Positions 1 to 8,300 of a DNA stretch of 50,647 bases are shown here, piece after piece (the first letter of the stretch is position 1; each line of letters opens with the position of its first letter). The stretch is taken from positions 1 through 50,647 of the forward strand of contig JAGKTY010000016.1 in the NCBI GenBank assembly GCA_021153185.1. The letters run 5' to 3'. The notes beneath the pieces are model-generated. The model saw nothing but the letters and a program-made list of their open reading frames with translations, searched no databases and was not told where the DNA came from. This stretch comes from Lachnospiraceae bacterium. Its GTDB lineage: Bacteria; Bacillota; Clostridia; Lachnospirales; Lachnospiraceae. Position numbers and translations under genes: made by a program.

Positions 1-282
1 ACTTACAAATTTTTCTGAGAATACAAGTTCTTCATCTTTCTTTGTGGCTATTGCAAATGCACCTTTATCTGCAAACAAAGTACTATAAATAACATTATTC
101 TCTTTGACTTTGTGCATTACCCACTGTTTTTGAATGTCTGAACCCAGCTTTATTTCTCTAACAAATATACCCATTCCATTAAGCCTTACACCACCGCATT
201 TGTACTCAACAGAATTGTCTATATTCTCTTTAACATTGGTTTCTTTTAGGAATGCCGATAACTTCTTAAATTGTAATCCCAT
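1..282 (-). CDS. hsdS: Type I restriction specificity subunit HsdS (N-terminal part, cut by window edge)
   Basis: The first 94 codons of a gene that runs off the left edge. HsdS supplies the target recognition domains that tell the type I methylase and nuclease which bipartite site to bind. The visible part starts MGLQFKKLSAFL and has no stop. Start choice: the ATG at 282 lies 8 nt behind AGGAGG (291-296). An ATG three bases earlier is followed at once by a stop, and hsdM ends at 287, so the two genes are translationally coupled. The assignment rests mainly on position after hsdR-hsdM; these residues alone are not diagnostic, so another M-linked protein is possible. Confidence 0.7.
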   Translation of the reverse strand, partial: MGLQFKKLSAFLKETNVKENIDNSVEYKCGGVRLNGMGIFVREIKLGSDIQKQWVMHKVKENNVIYSTLFADKGAFAIATKKDEELVFSEKFVS

Positions 283-286
283 TACA

Positions 287-1807
287 TCAGCCTCCTATTA
301 TCTTATTAATTTCTCCAAGAATTTTCACAATTTCATTTGACGAATCCTTCATTGATGCATATATTTCATCCAAATTTCTTTCATCCATTTGTTTGATGGC
401 ATTAGGATTTTTAATAGCAAAATCGTAATTTCTTGCCTTCAAATCTTCGCTAGACACGAACCATGCATGTTCATCTTCTTTTCTATTGTCCCACCAAGAA
501 ATGCAGTCACTAAACTCACTAAACAATATAGGCTTAGTCTTAGAATATTTCTTTCTTCCATCTGCGATAGGAACTTCATAGAACCATGTTCCGCCATTTG
601 GATTAGGTCTATTCTCAAAGAACAAAATATTACTTCGTATTGGAGTGTACGGTTCAAAAACTCCAAAAGGCAATCTGACAACAGTATGCAAATTCATATT
701 TTGAACCAAGGATTCTTTTATCTTTTCACATACACCAGTTCCAAACAAAAAACCATCAGGGACAACAACAGCGGCTCTACCATAAGTCTTTCCGTTATAC
801 TTTTTCAACTTACGCATAATGTATTGTAAAAAGAGTAGCGCTGTCTCGGCTGTTTGCATATCTGGCGGAAAATTAGCTTTTATACCATCTTCTTCCTCTC
901 CTCCAAAAGGTGGATTAGTCAAAACAATGTCTACTCTCTCATTATCACCAATTTCGCTGATTTTTCGCTCAAGAGTATTACCAAATGTTATTTGTGGATA
1001 TTCCAATCCATGTAAAATTAAATTCATCTGAACCAACAAATATGGCAGTGGTTTAGCTTCTTGTCCTACTATCGATTTTGTCTGAATTATTTTCAAATCT
1101 TTGACAGTTTTTCCAGCCTCAGCAAGATGTGTATACGCCTCCGTTAGAAAACCACCCGTGCCGCATGCTGGATCCAAGACAGATTCTCCGATTTGCGGAT
1201 TAATCATTTTAACCATAAATTTAACAACCGCTCTCGGCGTGTAGAATTCACCACTATCTCCAGCAGCATCTCTCATTTCTTTCAACATCGTTTCATAAAT
1301 GGTTCCCAAAAGATTAAGTTCCTCTGTTGAATCAAAATGAATTTCATTAACCTTATTTATTACGTCTCTTAATAGATACCCATTTATCATTCGGTTTTGA
1401 GTTCCAGAAAAGATATTGCCTATAACATCCTTCCTACTCTTACCATCGTCACTAAGTGCTTTTAAATAAGCTAATAAGCCTAGCCCATCCGTTCCGTCTG
1501 GTCTAATAGTTTTTTCAAGATTAACAAAACTAATTAACTCATCTCCAGTAATACCATCTTCTTCACTAGCCCAATCTCTCCATCTATATGGTGCTTCTAT
1601 TACTGGAACATACTTGTTTCCGGATAACACTGCCTCGGTCTCAGCAACTTTATCCATATCATCTAGTAGCTTTAAAAACATTATCCATGTAAGCATAGGT
1701 AATCTGTCCAAATCACCATTAAGCCCTTTATCTTTTCTCATAATCTTACGAGCAGAATCAATTATATTCTTCAACTGCTGCGCATTTATTTTAGGTTTAT
1801 CTGCCAT
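287..1807 (-). CDS. hsdM: Type I restriction-modification DNA methyltransferase subunit HsdM
   Basis: N6-adenine DNA methyltransferase of a type I restriction-modification system; it methylates host target sites using S-adenosylmethionine and forms the M2S core onto which HsdR binds. An N-terminal helical HsdM domain covers roughly residues 8-145. GEFYTPR (186-192) leads into the catalytic domain, the SAM-binding motif DPACGTGGF is at 212-220 and the catalytic NPPF at 298-301. At 506 residues it is of usual length and looks intact. The start ATG follows AAAGGACG. Gene order hsdR-hsdM-hsdS with gaps of 16 nt or less marks one transcript, continuing from the NACHT gene upstream. Confidence 0.95.
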   Translation of the reverse strand: MADKPKINAQQLKNIIDSARKIMRKDKGLNGDLDRLPMLTWIMFLKLLDDMDKVAETEAVLSGNKYVPVIEAPYRWRDWASEEDGITGDELISFVNLEKTIRPDGTDGLGLLAYLKALSDDGKSRKDVIGNIFSGTQNRMINGYLLRDVINKVNEIHFDSTEELNLLGTIYETMLKEMRDAAGDSGEFYTPRAVVKFMVKMINPQIGESVLDPACGTGGFLTEAYTHLAEAGKTVKDLKIIQTKSIVGQEAKPLPYLLVQMNLILHGLEYPQITFGNTLERKISEIGDNERVDIVLTNPPFGGEEEDGIKANFPPDMQTAETALLFLQYIMRKLKKYNGKTYGRAAVVVPDGFLFGTGVCEKIKESLVQNMNLHTVVRLPFGVFEPYTPIRSNILFFENRPNPNGGTWFYEVPIADGRKKYSKTKPILFSEFSDCISWWDNRKEDEHAWFVSSEDLKARNYDFAIKNPNAIKQMDERNLDEIYASMKDSSNEIVKILGEINKIIGG

Positions 1808-1823
1808 TTACATCGTCCTTTCT

Positions 1824-4211
1824 TTATGCAGCATATAGTTCATTTTGCAGGTTTTCTATAGCTTCCATAAGTTCTTTTGGCCCTCCAAAAATCTCAGCAA
1901 TTTCACGAATATTACCATGTCTTTCAATTGGAGACAGTTTTAATACATCTGGCAACTTAAACTGAGCTAATCCATAATCTGCATATTTATCTAATAATTC
2001 CATCAAAATCTGTCGAGCTTCTTCAGTATAGTTTTCAAAAAACTCAGCCCTATCTTTTTTTAGAGACTCAGCCCTCTCCCTTCGTGTCCTTAACGGAGAA
2101 TTATATGCTAAATAACAAATTAAATCGAAAGGGTCCGCGTCAGGTAGCTCTAATCTTTCTAATAAATCATCCAAGATAATGCCACGATCTTCAAGCTTCG
2201 ATATGATGTCATTTCTCATTGCCATATTTTTCCATTGAGATCTTAAATCAGACGCATTCGGGAATAAACTCCGTACTGTATCAGCAGCATAATCCGTGTA
2301 TTTCTTTACATTTAGACACTTTCCAGTTGCATCTAACTCATAAACCACTTCGGCAGCAATATATACTTCTATATCATCTACATAATATTTCTGAACGCCT
2401 TCATCATTATCATCATCAAATGATATCGTCTTTCCCTTCATTCCAGAAACATCTACATCCGGCTCATCATCTATATTTACTGTGCTCTCATCTACAGATA
2501 ATTCCACTTCATCTACAACGCTTCCTGATTCATCAATTACAACCTGCTGCTCTATAGCAGGATATCCATCAAAATCAGGATCTGCAAAATTTTTAGTGGC
2601 ACTACCAGTAAAATCAATAATGTTGAAAAAGTACTTGCCGTAGTCCGTTCTTAATCTAGTGCCTCGACCAATAATCTGCTTGAACTCACACATAGAATTA
2701 ACTGTTCTGGCTAAGACTACATTTTTTACCGTAGGTGCATCCACTCCAGTAGACAATAATCGTGAAGTAGTTAAAACTGCAGGAGTTTGAGTTTCAATAT
2801 CCTGAAATTTCCCCAAAAACGCTTTTCCTATATCTCCTTCATCGGATGTAACTCGGCAAACATAGTCTGGATATGCACGAACTATATCTGTGTTTTGATT
2901 AACAATTTGTCTACGCATCTCATCAGCGTGAGGTTGATCAACACAAAAAACAAGGGTCTTTTCAAATTCTCTGCCTTCCATGATCTTTTTAAGATACATC
3001 GCCATTCGTTCAGTTCGTTTATCCAGAACAATTCTTTTTTCAAAGTCTTCTGTCCCGTAATCCCCATCAGGTATGATGTTTCCATACCTATCAACTTGTC
3101 CCTCTTCTGGTCTCCACCCAGTTGCATCTATCGTTGTTACTACTCTATACACCCTATATGGAGCCAAAAATCCATCACTAATACCATCTTTCAAACTATA
3201 TTCGCATAACGGATTACCAAAATATTTATAGGTATCAACATTATCATCTCTTAAAGGAGTTGCTGTCATACCAACTTGTACTGCATCCGAGAAATATTCC
3301 AATATATTTCTCCAGGTTCCTTCGTCATTCGCACTACCTCTGTGACATTCGTCAACTATAATTAAATCAAAGAAATCAGGCGCAAATTCCCTATAAATTC
3401 CATCCCTGCCTTCTTTGTCTGATATTGCCTGGTATATGGCAAAATATATTTCTCTACTTTTTACAATGTTACCTTTCTCGATTTTATAACGAGCATCTCC
3501 AAATGGTGTAAATGTCTTATCTTTTGGATCATCAACCAAGATGTTTCTATCTGCCAAAAAAAGGATTTTAGGTCTCCTATTAGGGGCTCCTTTTAAATTC
3601 CACTTACTATTCCATAATTTCCAACAAATTTGAAACGCAATAATAGTTTTTCCGGTACCTGTTGCTAAAGTATTCAGAATTCTAGTTTGTCCTTCTGCGA
3701 TAGCTTGTATGGTTCTATTAATCGCAATTTGCTGATAATATCTCACTTCCTTATCTGGAAATGTATAGTAAGGCTGTAAGATCATTTCAGTGGCGTCAAT
3801 AACTTTTTGATTATTTCCAAATTGACGATTCCACAATTCTTCCGGTCCAGGAAATTCATCGACTTTTCTTTCTACCCCAGTAATATAGTCATATTCCAAA
3901 ATTTCCAATCCATTTGTTGCATAGGCAAATTTTAATCCCAAAATTTCTGCATACTCCTTTGCCTGTTGCATGCCTTCGCCTGCGGTTTTATAATTTGCCT
4001 TTGCTTCTACTACAGCAATTGGAAAATCTCTTCTATAACGTAACAGATAATCCGCTCTTTTCTGTTTACCACGTTTATATCCATTTCTTTCCAGAATTAT
4101 TCTTCCATCAGTAAAAGTCTTCTGTTCCGTAAAAGAGTATGGTGCATCATCCCAGCCTGCTTTTGTCAACTTAGGCAAAACATATTTTCTACATGTATCT
4201 GCTTCGTTCAT
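1824..4211 (-). CDS. hsdR: Type I restriction endonuclease motor subunit HsdR (EcoEI-like)
   Basis: DNA-translocating nuclease subunit of the type I system; it cuts unmethylated DNA after ATP-driven translocation. The nuclease domain is N-terminal, with a PD-(D/E)xK-like set RADYLL (Asp54) and VVEAKA (Glu69, Lys71). The SF2 helicase follows with Walker A ATGTGKT (183-189), DECH (287-290), TATPL (316-320) and motif VI QIIGRGTRLR (512-521). The last ~170 residues match the position of the EcoEI-type C-terminal domain. At 795 residues it is normal for this subtype and all core motifs are intact. RBS GGAGG precedes the ATG. It starts 17 nt after the NACHT gene ends. Confidence 0.93.
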   Translation of the reverse strand: MNEADTCRKYVLPKLTKAGWDDAPYSFTEQKTFTDGRIILERNGYKRGKQKRADYLLRYRRDFPIAVVEAKANYKTAGEGMQQAKEYAEILGLKFAYATNGLEILEYDYITGVERKVDEFPGPEELWNRQFGNNQKVIDATEMILQPYYTFPDKEVRYYQQIAINRTIQAIAEGQTRILNTLATGTGKTIIAFQICWKLWNSKWNLKGAPNRRPKILFLADRNILVDDPKDKTFTPFGDARYKIEKGNIVKSREIYFAIYQAISDKEGRDGIYREFAPDFFDLIIVDECHRGSANDEGTWRNILEYFSDAVQVGMTATPLRDDNVDTYKYFGNPLCEYSLKDGISDGFLAPYRVYRVVTTIDATGWRPEEGQVDRYGNIIPDGDYGTEDFEKRIVLDKRTERMAMYLKKIMEGREFEKTLVFCVDQPHADEMRRQIVNQNTDIVRAYPDYVCRVTSDEGDIGKAFLGKFQDIETQTPAVLTTSRLLSTGVDAPTVKNVVLARTVNSMCEFKQIIGRGTRLRTDYGKYFFNIIDFTGSATKNFADPDFDGYPAIEQQVVIDESGSVVDEVELSVDESTVNIDDEPDVDVSGMKGKTISFDDDNDEGVQKYYVDDIEVYIAAEVVYELDATGKCLNVKKYTDYAADTVRSLFPNASDLRSQWKNMAMRNDIISKLEDRGIILDDLLERLELPDADPFDLICYLAYNSPLRTRRERAESLKKDRAEFFENYTEEARQILMELLDKYADYGLAQFKLPDVLKLSPIERHGNIREIAEIFGGPKELMEAIENLQNELYAA

Positions 4212-4228
4212 TTATATACACCTCCTCT

Positions 4229-6766
4229 TTAATCCAAATAATCGAATAGATCTTTTTCTTTACAAGCATCTTCTATATTTATACTTTTCATAAAACCATA
4301 AACACCTTCATACTCTCTACGCAATGCAAAGTCAGAACTATTAAAAAATTCAATGATATCTTTATACACTTCTGGATTCAGCAATAAATCTTCTATCGAT
4401 ACTCTAATCAGTATTCCATCTGGTTTCGAGCTCTTGTATCTCTCTGCTTCTTCTGGTAGCATTGTATCTAATGCCGTTAATCTGAGCTCTCCATCTTCTG
4501 AAATAACATAATAATATCGTTTCTTAATATGCCCCTCATGATATGGCATTTCTTCATTCCTGATCTCAGCATGAAGACTCTTTAGATTAACAATAAACCT
4601 ATATATAAAGGAACTAGGGTTATTTTCTACACTTTCTGGCACTTCACCAATTGCATATGTAATAGTCGGATAAAGTGTTTTTAAAAATTGCCAATACCCT
4701 TTCGTAGACACCTCACCATTAGGGAACAAATCACTTAATATAGGGAAAAAAATGTATTCTTCTATATGATGCGGGATCATATCATAAAGCATCGCAAATG
4801 CCTGATCATCATAAGAGTTTTTCATGTTGTGTTCAAATATTTCGCCTATTTGACGTAACATTTTATCCTTTTGTGAAGAAAAATATAAGGCGCAAAAATA
4901 ATCCTGAAAAGAATCGTGAATAAATCTATACACCCCATTTTCTTCATACATGATACACACTTTCGTTGTTAGATCATCAATAAAATCACTTACATTTAAT
5001 TCCATGTTTTTATCAATATCTTCCTGACGGCGTTTCAATTTTGAAAAATATCTATCTATCTTTTCTTCGTCAAACTCTTTTTCTCCATCTCTGTATGTTT
5101 TTGCCGAAAACTCTGCCAGATATTCCTTCAATCTATCTACAGACAGTCCAGTACTTAATGAACGATTAAAAGCACTTTTTTTTGCATCATGCTTTTCTGC
5201 CAATGCATGAAATGCTTTACTATAAAATAAATACCTCTTCGTTGGGACATCCGCATTCTCATCATACGTCATCATCATTAAAGTCAATAATAGTGGATTA
5301 ACAATTAATGATTTATGCGTTAAATACATCCCCTTTTTCAATCTATCCTTAAAAGACTTCCGTAAGTCATCATTCTCATCTCCAAACTGAAGTTTGTCTA
5401 CGAGTTGAATTGCCTGTTCTTTAGTAAAGGGAAGGATATTTATTGTTGTAAATCTATCAAATGATGCACCAGCCGTATAAGGTCGAGACGATACAACAAA
5501 AACATTTTTATTGTATTTATCCACAAAACTCTCAGCAGCCAATTCAAATTGCTTCTCATCAGAAGAACCTATCTCATCTAAACCATCAAACAAAACTAAA
5601 CAATGCCCTTTTGATAATAAATCCATTAGGTCATCTTCTATGAGAGTTTCATCAAACACTCCAAAATGGGAAAAAACATATGCCTCTATATTACGATAGG
5701 AAGCATCATATTTCTTTAACGGAACGAAAATAGGAATCAGCCCTGTATTTTCATACTTGTTAATTGCGTCATTCATGAGATGTTGCATCATCATAGACTT
5801 TCCTATCCCTGCGGTTCCGCAAAGCATCAAAAAGCTTTGTCTCTTTAGCAAATCTTCAATTGTTACACTTTTTATTACATTTGGCTTATACCAAGATCCA
5901 TTCTTTCCTGCAACATCTACGCTTTCCTGCACATCATTACATACATAAAAATCATAAAATGCTCTTGGTTCACTCCTGTATAAATAACTTTTTGATGTAC
6001 TATATTTTCCTTTAACCCCAGAAATATATTCAGCATACCTTAGTAGATAGCTTTTATCTCTATTACCAGATGCTACTTCAATTTGAATTGACTGTTTTTT
6101 ACTTGCAAGCTTAATACCAAGAATATTATCTTTCCCTATCTCGCTTATAAATTCTGGCTTCTTATATTTCTCAGTTTTATGCCATCTCTCAAAAGTATCT
6201 CTTCCACTATCGTTCGGTATTGAATTATCAACAATATAAAACCAACTTCCTAGCATTACGGATGCAACACTATAATCAAAGTTTGCCGGTATATCTTTCT
6301 TGACAATTTTCATTCCTGATGTAGTCAAAAACAGTTCTGTATCTGGGTTGATGTTGTCATCAACATAGATAAGTTCAAGAACAGCATATATTAGCCAATC
6401 ATTCTTTCCTGGCTCAATAAATTTCGAAGCAAAACTTTCCATCGCTTTGAGCATTTCGAAGTATCTGTTCCTCATTCCATCTCTAAATGAATTGATTAAA
6501 ACATCATCTTCTACCGGAATTCCTGCTCCTGAGCTAATTTCGCATTTTTTGTATAAATTCAAATTTGTCTTAAGACTATTTCCATTAAATGAACGATATG
6601 GTTCATACATAATACCTAACAAGGTTTTCATGCATGTTTCTTCTGTGACACCTTCTATTTTCCCAATCTGCGTCTCCTGTGAATTAGTTCTTTGTCTCAT
6701 TGCCTGCACGACCAATGAAAAAAGGGTTCCTCCAGATAATCTATCAATACTGTTTCGTTTCATCAT
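4229..6766 (-). CDS. NACHT-domain STAND NTPase, putative NLR-like antiphage protein
   Basis: A 845-residue protein (ATG at 6766, 9 nt after GGGGG; an upstream TTG at 6772 would leave only 3 nt). Residues 1 to ~305 match nothing I recognise. A NACHT core follows: Walker A GTAGIGKS (317-324), Walker B LVLFDGLDEIG (390-400), a sensor-like SSRPY (426-430), NPLLLTLMM (490-498) and FIHDSFQDYFCALYF (615-629), which resembles the winged-helix/arm end of NACHT modules. The final ~200 residues show no obvious repeats. Known: bacterial NACHT proteins can act in antiphage defence by sensing infection and triggering effectors. Inferred: it is the first gene of the type I restriction operon and may act as a back-up or trigger when restriction fails. 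N-terminal effector type unknown; A+T-rich like the hsd genes. Confidence 0.85.
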   Translation of the reverse strand: MMKRNSIDRLSGGTLFSLVVQAMRQRTNSQETQIGKIEGVTEETCMKTLLGIMYEPYRSFNGNSLKTNLNLYKKCEISSGAGIPVEDDVLINSFRDGMRNRYFEMLKAMESFASKFIEPGKNDWLIYAVLELIYVDDNINPDTELFLTTSGMKIVKKDIPANFDYSVASVMLGSWFYIVDNSIPNDSGRDTFERWHKTEKYKKPEFISEIGKDNILGIKLASKKQSIQIEVASGNRDKSYLLRYAEYISGVKGKYSTSKSYLYRSEPRAFYDFYVCNDVQESVDVAGKNGSWYKPNVIKSVTIEDLLKRQSFLMLCGTAGIGKSMMMQHLMNDAINKYENTGLIPIFVPLKKYDASYRNIEAYVFSHFGVFDETLIEDDLMDLLSKGHCLVLFDGLDEIGSSDEKQFELAAESFVDKYNKNVFVVSSRPYTAGASFDRFTTINILPFTKEQAIQLVDKLQFGDENDDLRKSFKDRLKKGMYLTHKSLIVNPLLLTLMMMTYDENADVPTKRYLFYSKAFHALAEKHDAKKSAFNRSLSTGLSVDRLKEYLAEFSAKTYRDGEKEFDEEKIDRYFSKLKRRQEDIDKNMELNVSDFIDDLTTKVCIMYEENGVYRFIHDSFQDYFCALYFSSQKDKMLRQIGEIFEHNMKNSYDDQAFAMLYDMIPHHIEEYIFFPILSDLFPNGEVSTKGYWQFLKTLYPTITYAIGEVPESVENNPSSFIYRFIVNLKSLHAEIRNEEMPYHEGHIKKRYYYVISEDGELRLTALDTMLPEEAERYKSSKPDGILIRVSIEDLLLNPEVYKDIIEFFNSSDFALRREYEGVYGFMKSINIEDACKEKDLFDYLD

Positions 6767-6793
6767 ATCCAAATTCCCCCTTTCCTAATAATT

Positions 6794-6811
6794 ATTAACG
6801 TAATTAACGCA
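6794..6811 (-). promoter_or_regulatory. Tandem 9-bp repeats upstream of the NACHT-hsd operon
   Basis: Two adjacent 9-bp direct repeats, ATTAACGTA and ATTAACGCA, followed by two weaker copies at the same spacing, lie 28-45 bp upstream of the NACHT start. The position and iteration suggest an operator or promoter element for the defence operon. I see no good -35/-10 pair here, and the assignment is inference. Confidence 0.3.
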
Positions 6812-7135
6812 ATAAACAAAATTAAGATTTGACCATAAACATTCTAAACACGAAATTCAATATATCAAAAGAAAAACTTTTCATTTTGGGTAAAAGTATC
6901 TATCTGCATTTGGGCATAAAAATACATCTTCTATTGTACCACGAATATGCACAATTTGCATCCAGAAATTTAGAAATCTATATGGAAGGCTTTTTTTGAT
7001 CTCTGCACCAAGAGCTGAGGTGTAAACAAATGGATGCTCTTCACACAAATGATTGCCAATCTTGTGCACGAAGTGAGGCCTCTACCATCAGGAGTGTGAA
7101 GTAACTCGTAAACGTCAGTAACAAGTAGAGCACGC
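6812..7135. other. Intergenic stretch between divergent NACHT and sigma-like genes
   Basis: About 320 bp between two divergent genes. It changes from very A+T-rich DNA on the left to more balanced composition on the right, so the joint between defence cargo and element backbone probably lies here. A 62-codon minus-strand reading frame (6881-7069) is present but has no ribosome binding site and no recognised family. No convincing promoter or terminator was seen. Confidence 0.4.
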
Positions 7136-7170
7136 TGACCGATTCATGGAGGAATTCCTATGAACGGTCA
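7136..7170 (+). promoter_or_regulatory. Hairpin that hides a ribosome binding site and start codon
   Basis: TGACCG-A-TTCAT (7136-7147) is complementary to ATGAACGGTCA (7160-7170), with one bulged A, giving 11 base pairs. Between the arms sit GGAGG (7148-7152), part of a second palindrome AGGAATTCCT (7150-7159), and the ATG at 7160 lies within the right arm. Folded RNA would therefore bury the ribosome binding site and start of the small frame at 7160-7309. A translational switch in front of the sigma-like gene is inferred. Confidence 0.5.
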
Positions 7171-7309
7171 TCTGAAAGGACAAATGAATATTTCCCGTGA
7201 GGTTTCCTCCAACGCAAATCTATGGAGGAAAATCCTATGGGAAGAACAGCTGATTACAGCAACACAAAGAAGTACAGTGACAAGAAGAGTTTTGATGGTA
7301 AGCCAGTAG
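7160..7309 (+). CDS. Small upstream reading frame (49 residues), possible leader peptide
   Basis: ATG at 7160 is 7 nt behind GGAGG and opens a 49-codon frame that stops at TAG (7307-7309), 73 bp inside the next gene in another frame. Its ribosome binding site and start lie in the hairpin at 7136-7170. The module GGAGGAA...CCTATG is repeated at 7224-7239, where it starts the 239-residue gene. The peptide has no recognised family. It could be a leader whose translation opens the next start site, or a duplicated start region with no peptide function. Confidence 0.35.
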   Translation: MNGHLKGQMNISREVSSNANLWRKILWEEQLITATQRSTVTRRVLMVSQ

Positions 7310-7956
7310 AAGAAGGAAAGGTACTGGTTCCATTCAAGAAGGATGACATGAATTTTAGACCAGGTGAATACATCGATGATAATTTCACCACATTTCACCT
7401 CGGAGAATTCAAGTTCACAGTTGGTTTTATGGCAATTAGCGAAGGATACTTTGCGTCATATATGCAGGAGTTCTGGGATAAGATTAACAAAGAGCTCGAA
7501 GCAAGACGTGAAGGTCGTTGCATCATCGGTAAGAACGCTGATGGTACAGACAAGCTCTGCCCTTATACTCGTAAGTGCAAGGGATGCCCTAACAAAGGAC
7601 TGCTCGAACGCCGTAATACTCACCGTGTTGAGATTATCTCCCTCGATTATGAATATGAGGGTGAAGGCTTTGATATTGAGGACACCAACACACCTTCTGT
7701 AGAAGATCAGGTTATTGAAAGACTGGATCCTACACCTACAGAAGAAGAGCTTATGGTTCAGATGCTTGCATACTTCGATAAGCTTAATCCTCGCTACGGT
7801 CAGATTATCAGACTGAAGCATCAGGGGATGTCTATCGATGAAATCTGTATCACAATCGGATTAAAGCCAAGCAGAGGCAGACAGGAAATCAATAATGCTC
7901 ATGATGCCGTTTGTGATTATCTCAGACTTAGATACCACAAGCTCAACCGCAAGTAA
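7237..7956 (+). CDS. Sigma-factor-like protein with a cysteine cluster, element-encoded
   Basis: A 239-residue protein beginning MGRTADYSNT; ATG at 7237 lies 8 nt behind GGAGG (7224-7228), better than the in-frame ATG at 7222, which itself overlaps that site. Residues 95-117 contain four cysteines (CIIG...C-PYTRK-C-KG-C), a possible metal site. Residues ~165-235 resemble a sigma-70 region 4/helix-turn-helix, with NPRYGQIIRLKHQGMSIDEI followed by a possible recognition helix. I recognise this type only as a protein common on Lachnospiraceae mobile elements; its role, perhaps transcription of element genes, is inferred. It is transcribed toward the partition genes and ends at a shared terminator. 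Confidence 0.75.
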   Translation: MGRTADYSNTKKYSDKKSFDGKPVEEGKVLVPFKKDDMNFRPGEYIDDNFTTFHLGEFKFTVGFMAISEGYFASYMQEFWDKINKELEARREGRCIIGKNADGTDKLCPYTRKCKGCPNKGLLERRNTHRVEIISLDYEYEGEGFDIEDTNTPSVEDQVIERLDPTPTEEELMVQMLAYFDKLNPRYGQIIRLKHQGMSIDEICITIGLKPSRGRQEINNAHDAVCDYLRLRYHKLNRK

Positions 7957-7977
7957 TATCTTCTTTCACAAAAGACC

Positions 7978-8011
7978 GGAGCGACAACACCTACATTGGT
8001 GCTGCCGCTCC
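7978..8011. terminator. Terminator shared by two convergent genes
   Basis: Stem GGAGCG...CGCTCC (7978-7983 with 8006-8011), extended inward by CACC/GGTG around a TACATT loop. Plus-strand RNA continues ATTTTAATG and minus-strand RNA continues CCGGTCTTTTG, so it can serve the sigma-like gene and the small gene that ends at 8015. Confidence 0.75.
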
Positions 8012-8014
8012 ATT

Positions 8015-8299
8015 TTAATGTCTTGTTACAGGTTTACGCCCATTTAATTGAAAAGCATCATGCGATTTTATATCTCGAATAGCTTTTCCCAAGGTGCCAC
8101 ATTTTGAGTGCGTGTGATACGGATGGGAAACCTTATGTTTATGGAATGTAATGACCATATCCTGATCCGGAAGTTCCACCGAATGCAAATACCACACATG
8201 ACGTGTATTTTTGCTTATCAAAGTAACATCGTATTCATTTGCAGTAATTACTGCAAAATACTTGGTATCAATAGCATTTAATTCTTCTGCAGTAAACAT
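8015..8299 (-). CDS. Small protein of unknown function behind parB
   Basis: A 94-residue protein starting MFTAEELNAIDTKYF. The ATG at 8299 lies one base after the parB stop codon and behind an AAGGGGG ribosome binding site inside the parB end, so translation is coupled to parB. It is rich in His (a KHKVSHPYHTH run near the middle) but has no motif I can assign. Likely a third member of the element's partition/maintenance transcript SymE-membrane peptide-ParA-ParB-this gene. Function unknown. Confidence 0.75.
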   Translation of the reverse strand: MFTAEELNAIDTKYFAVITANEYDVTLISKNTRHVWYLHSVELPDQDMVITFHKHKVSHPYHTHSKCGTLGKAIRDIKSHDAFQLNGRKPVTRH

Positions 8300-8300
8300 T

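Noticed and set aside
6767..6772. TTG start for the NACHT gene
   Set aside because: It would leave 3 nt to the GGGGG site; the ATG at 6766 gives a normal 9-nt gap.
6881..7069. 62-codon minus-strand reading frame upstream of the NACHT gene
   Set aside because: No ribosome binding site, no known family, and it lies across the composition break; kept only as a remark on the intergenic region.
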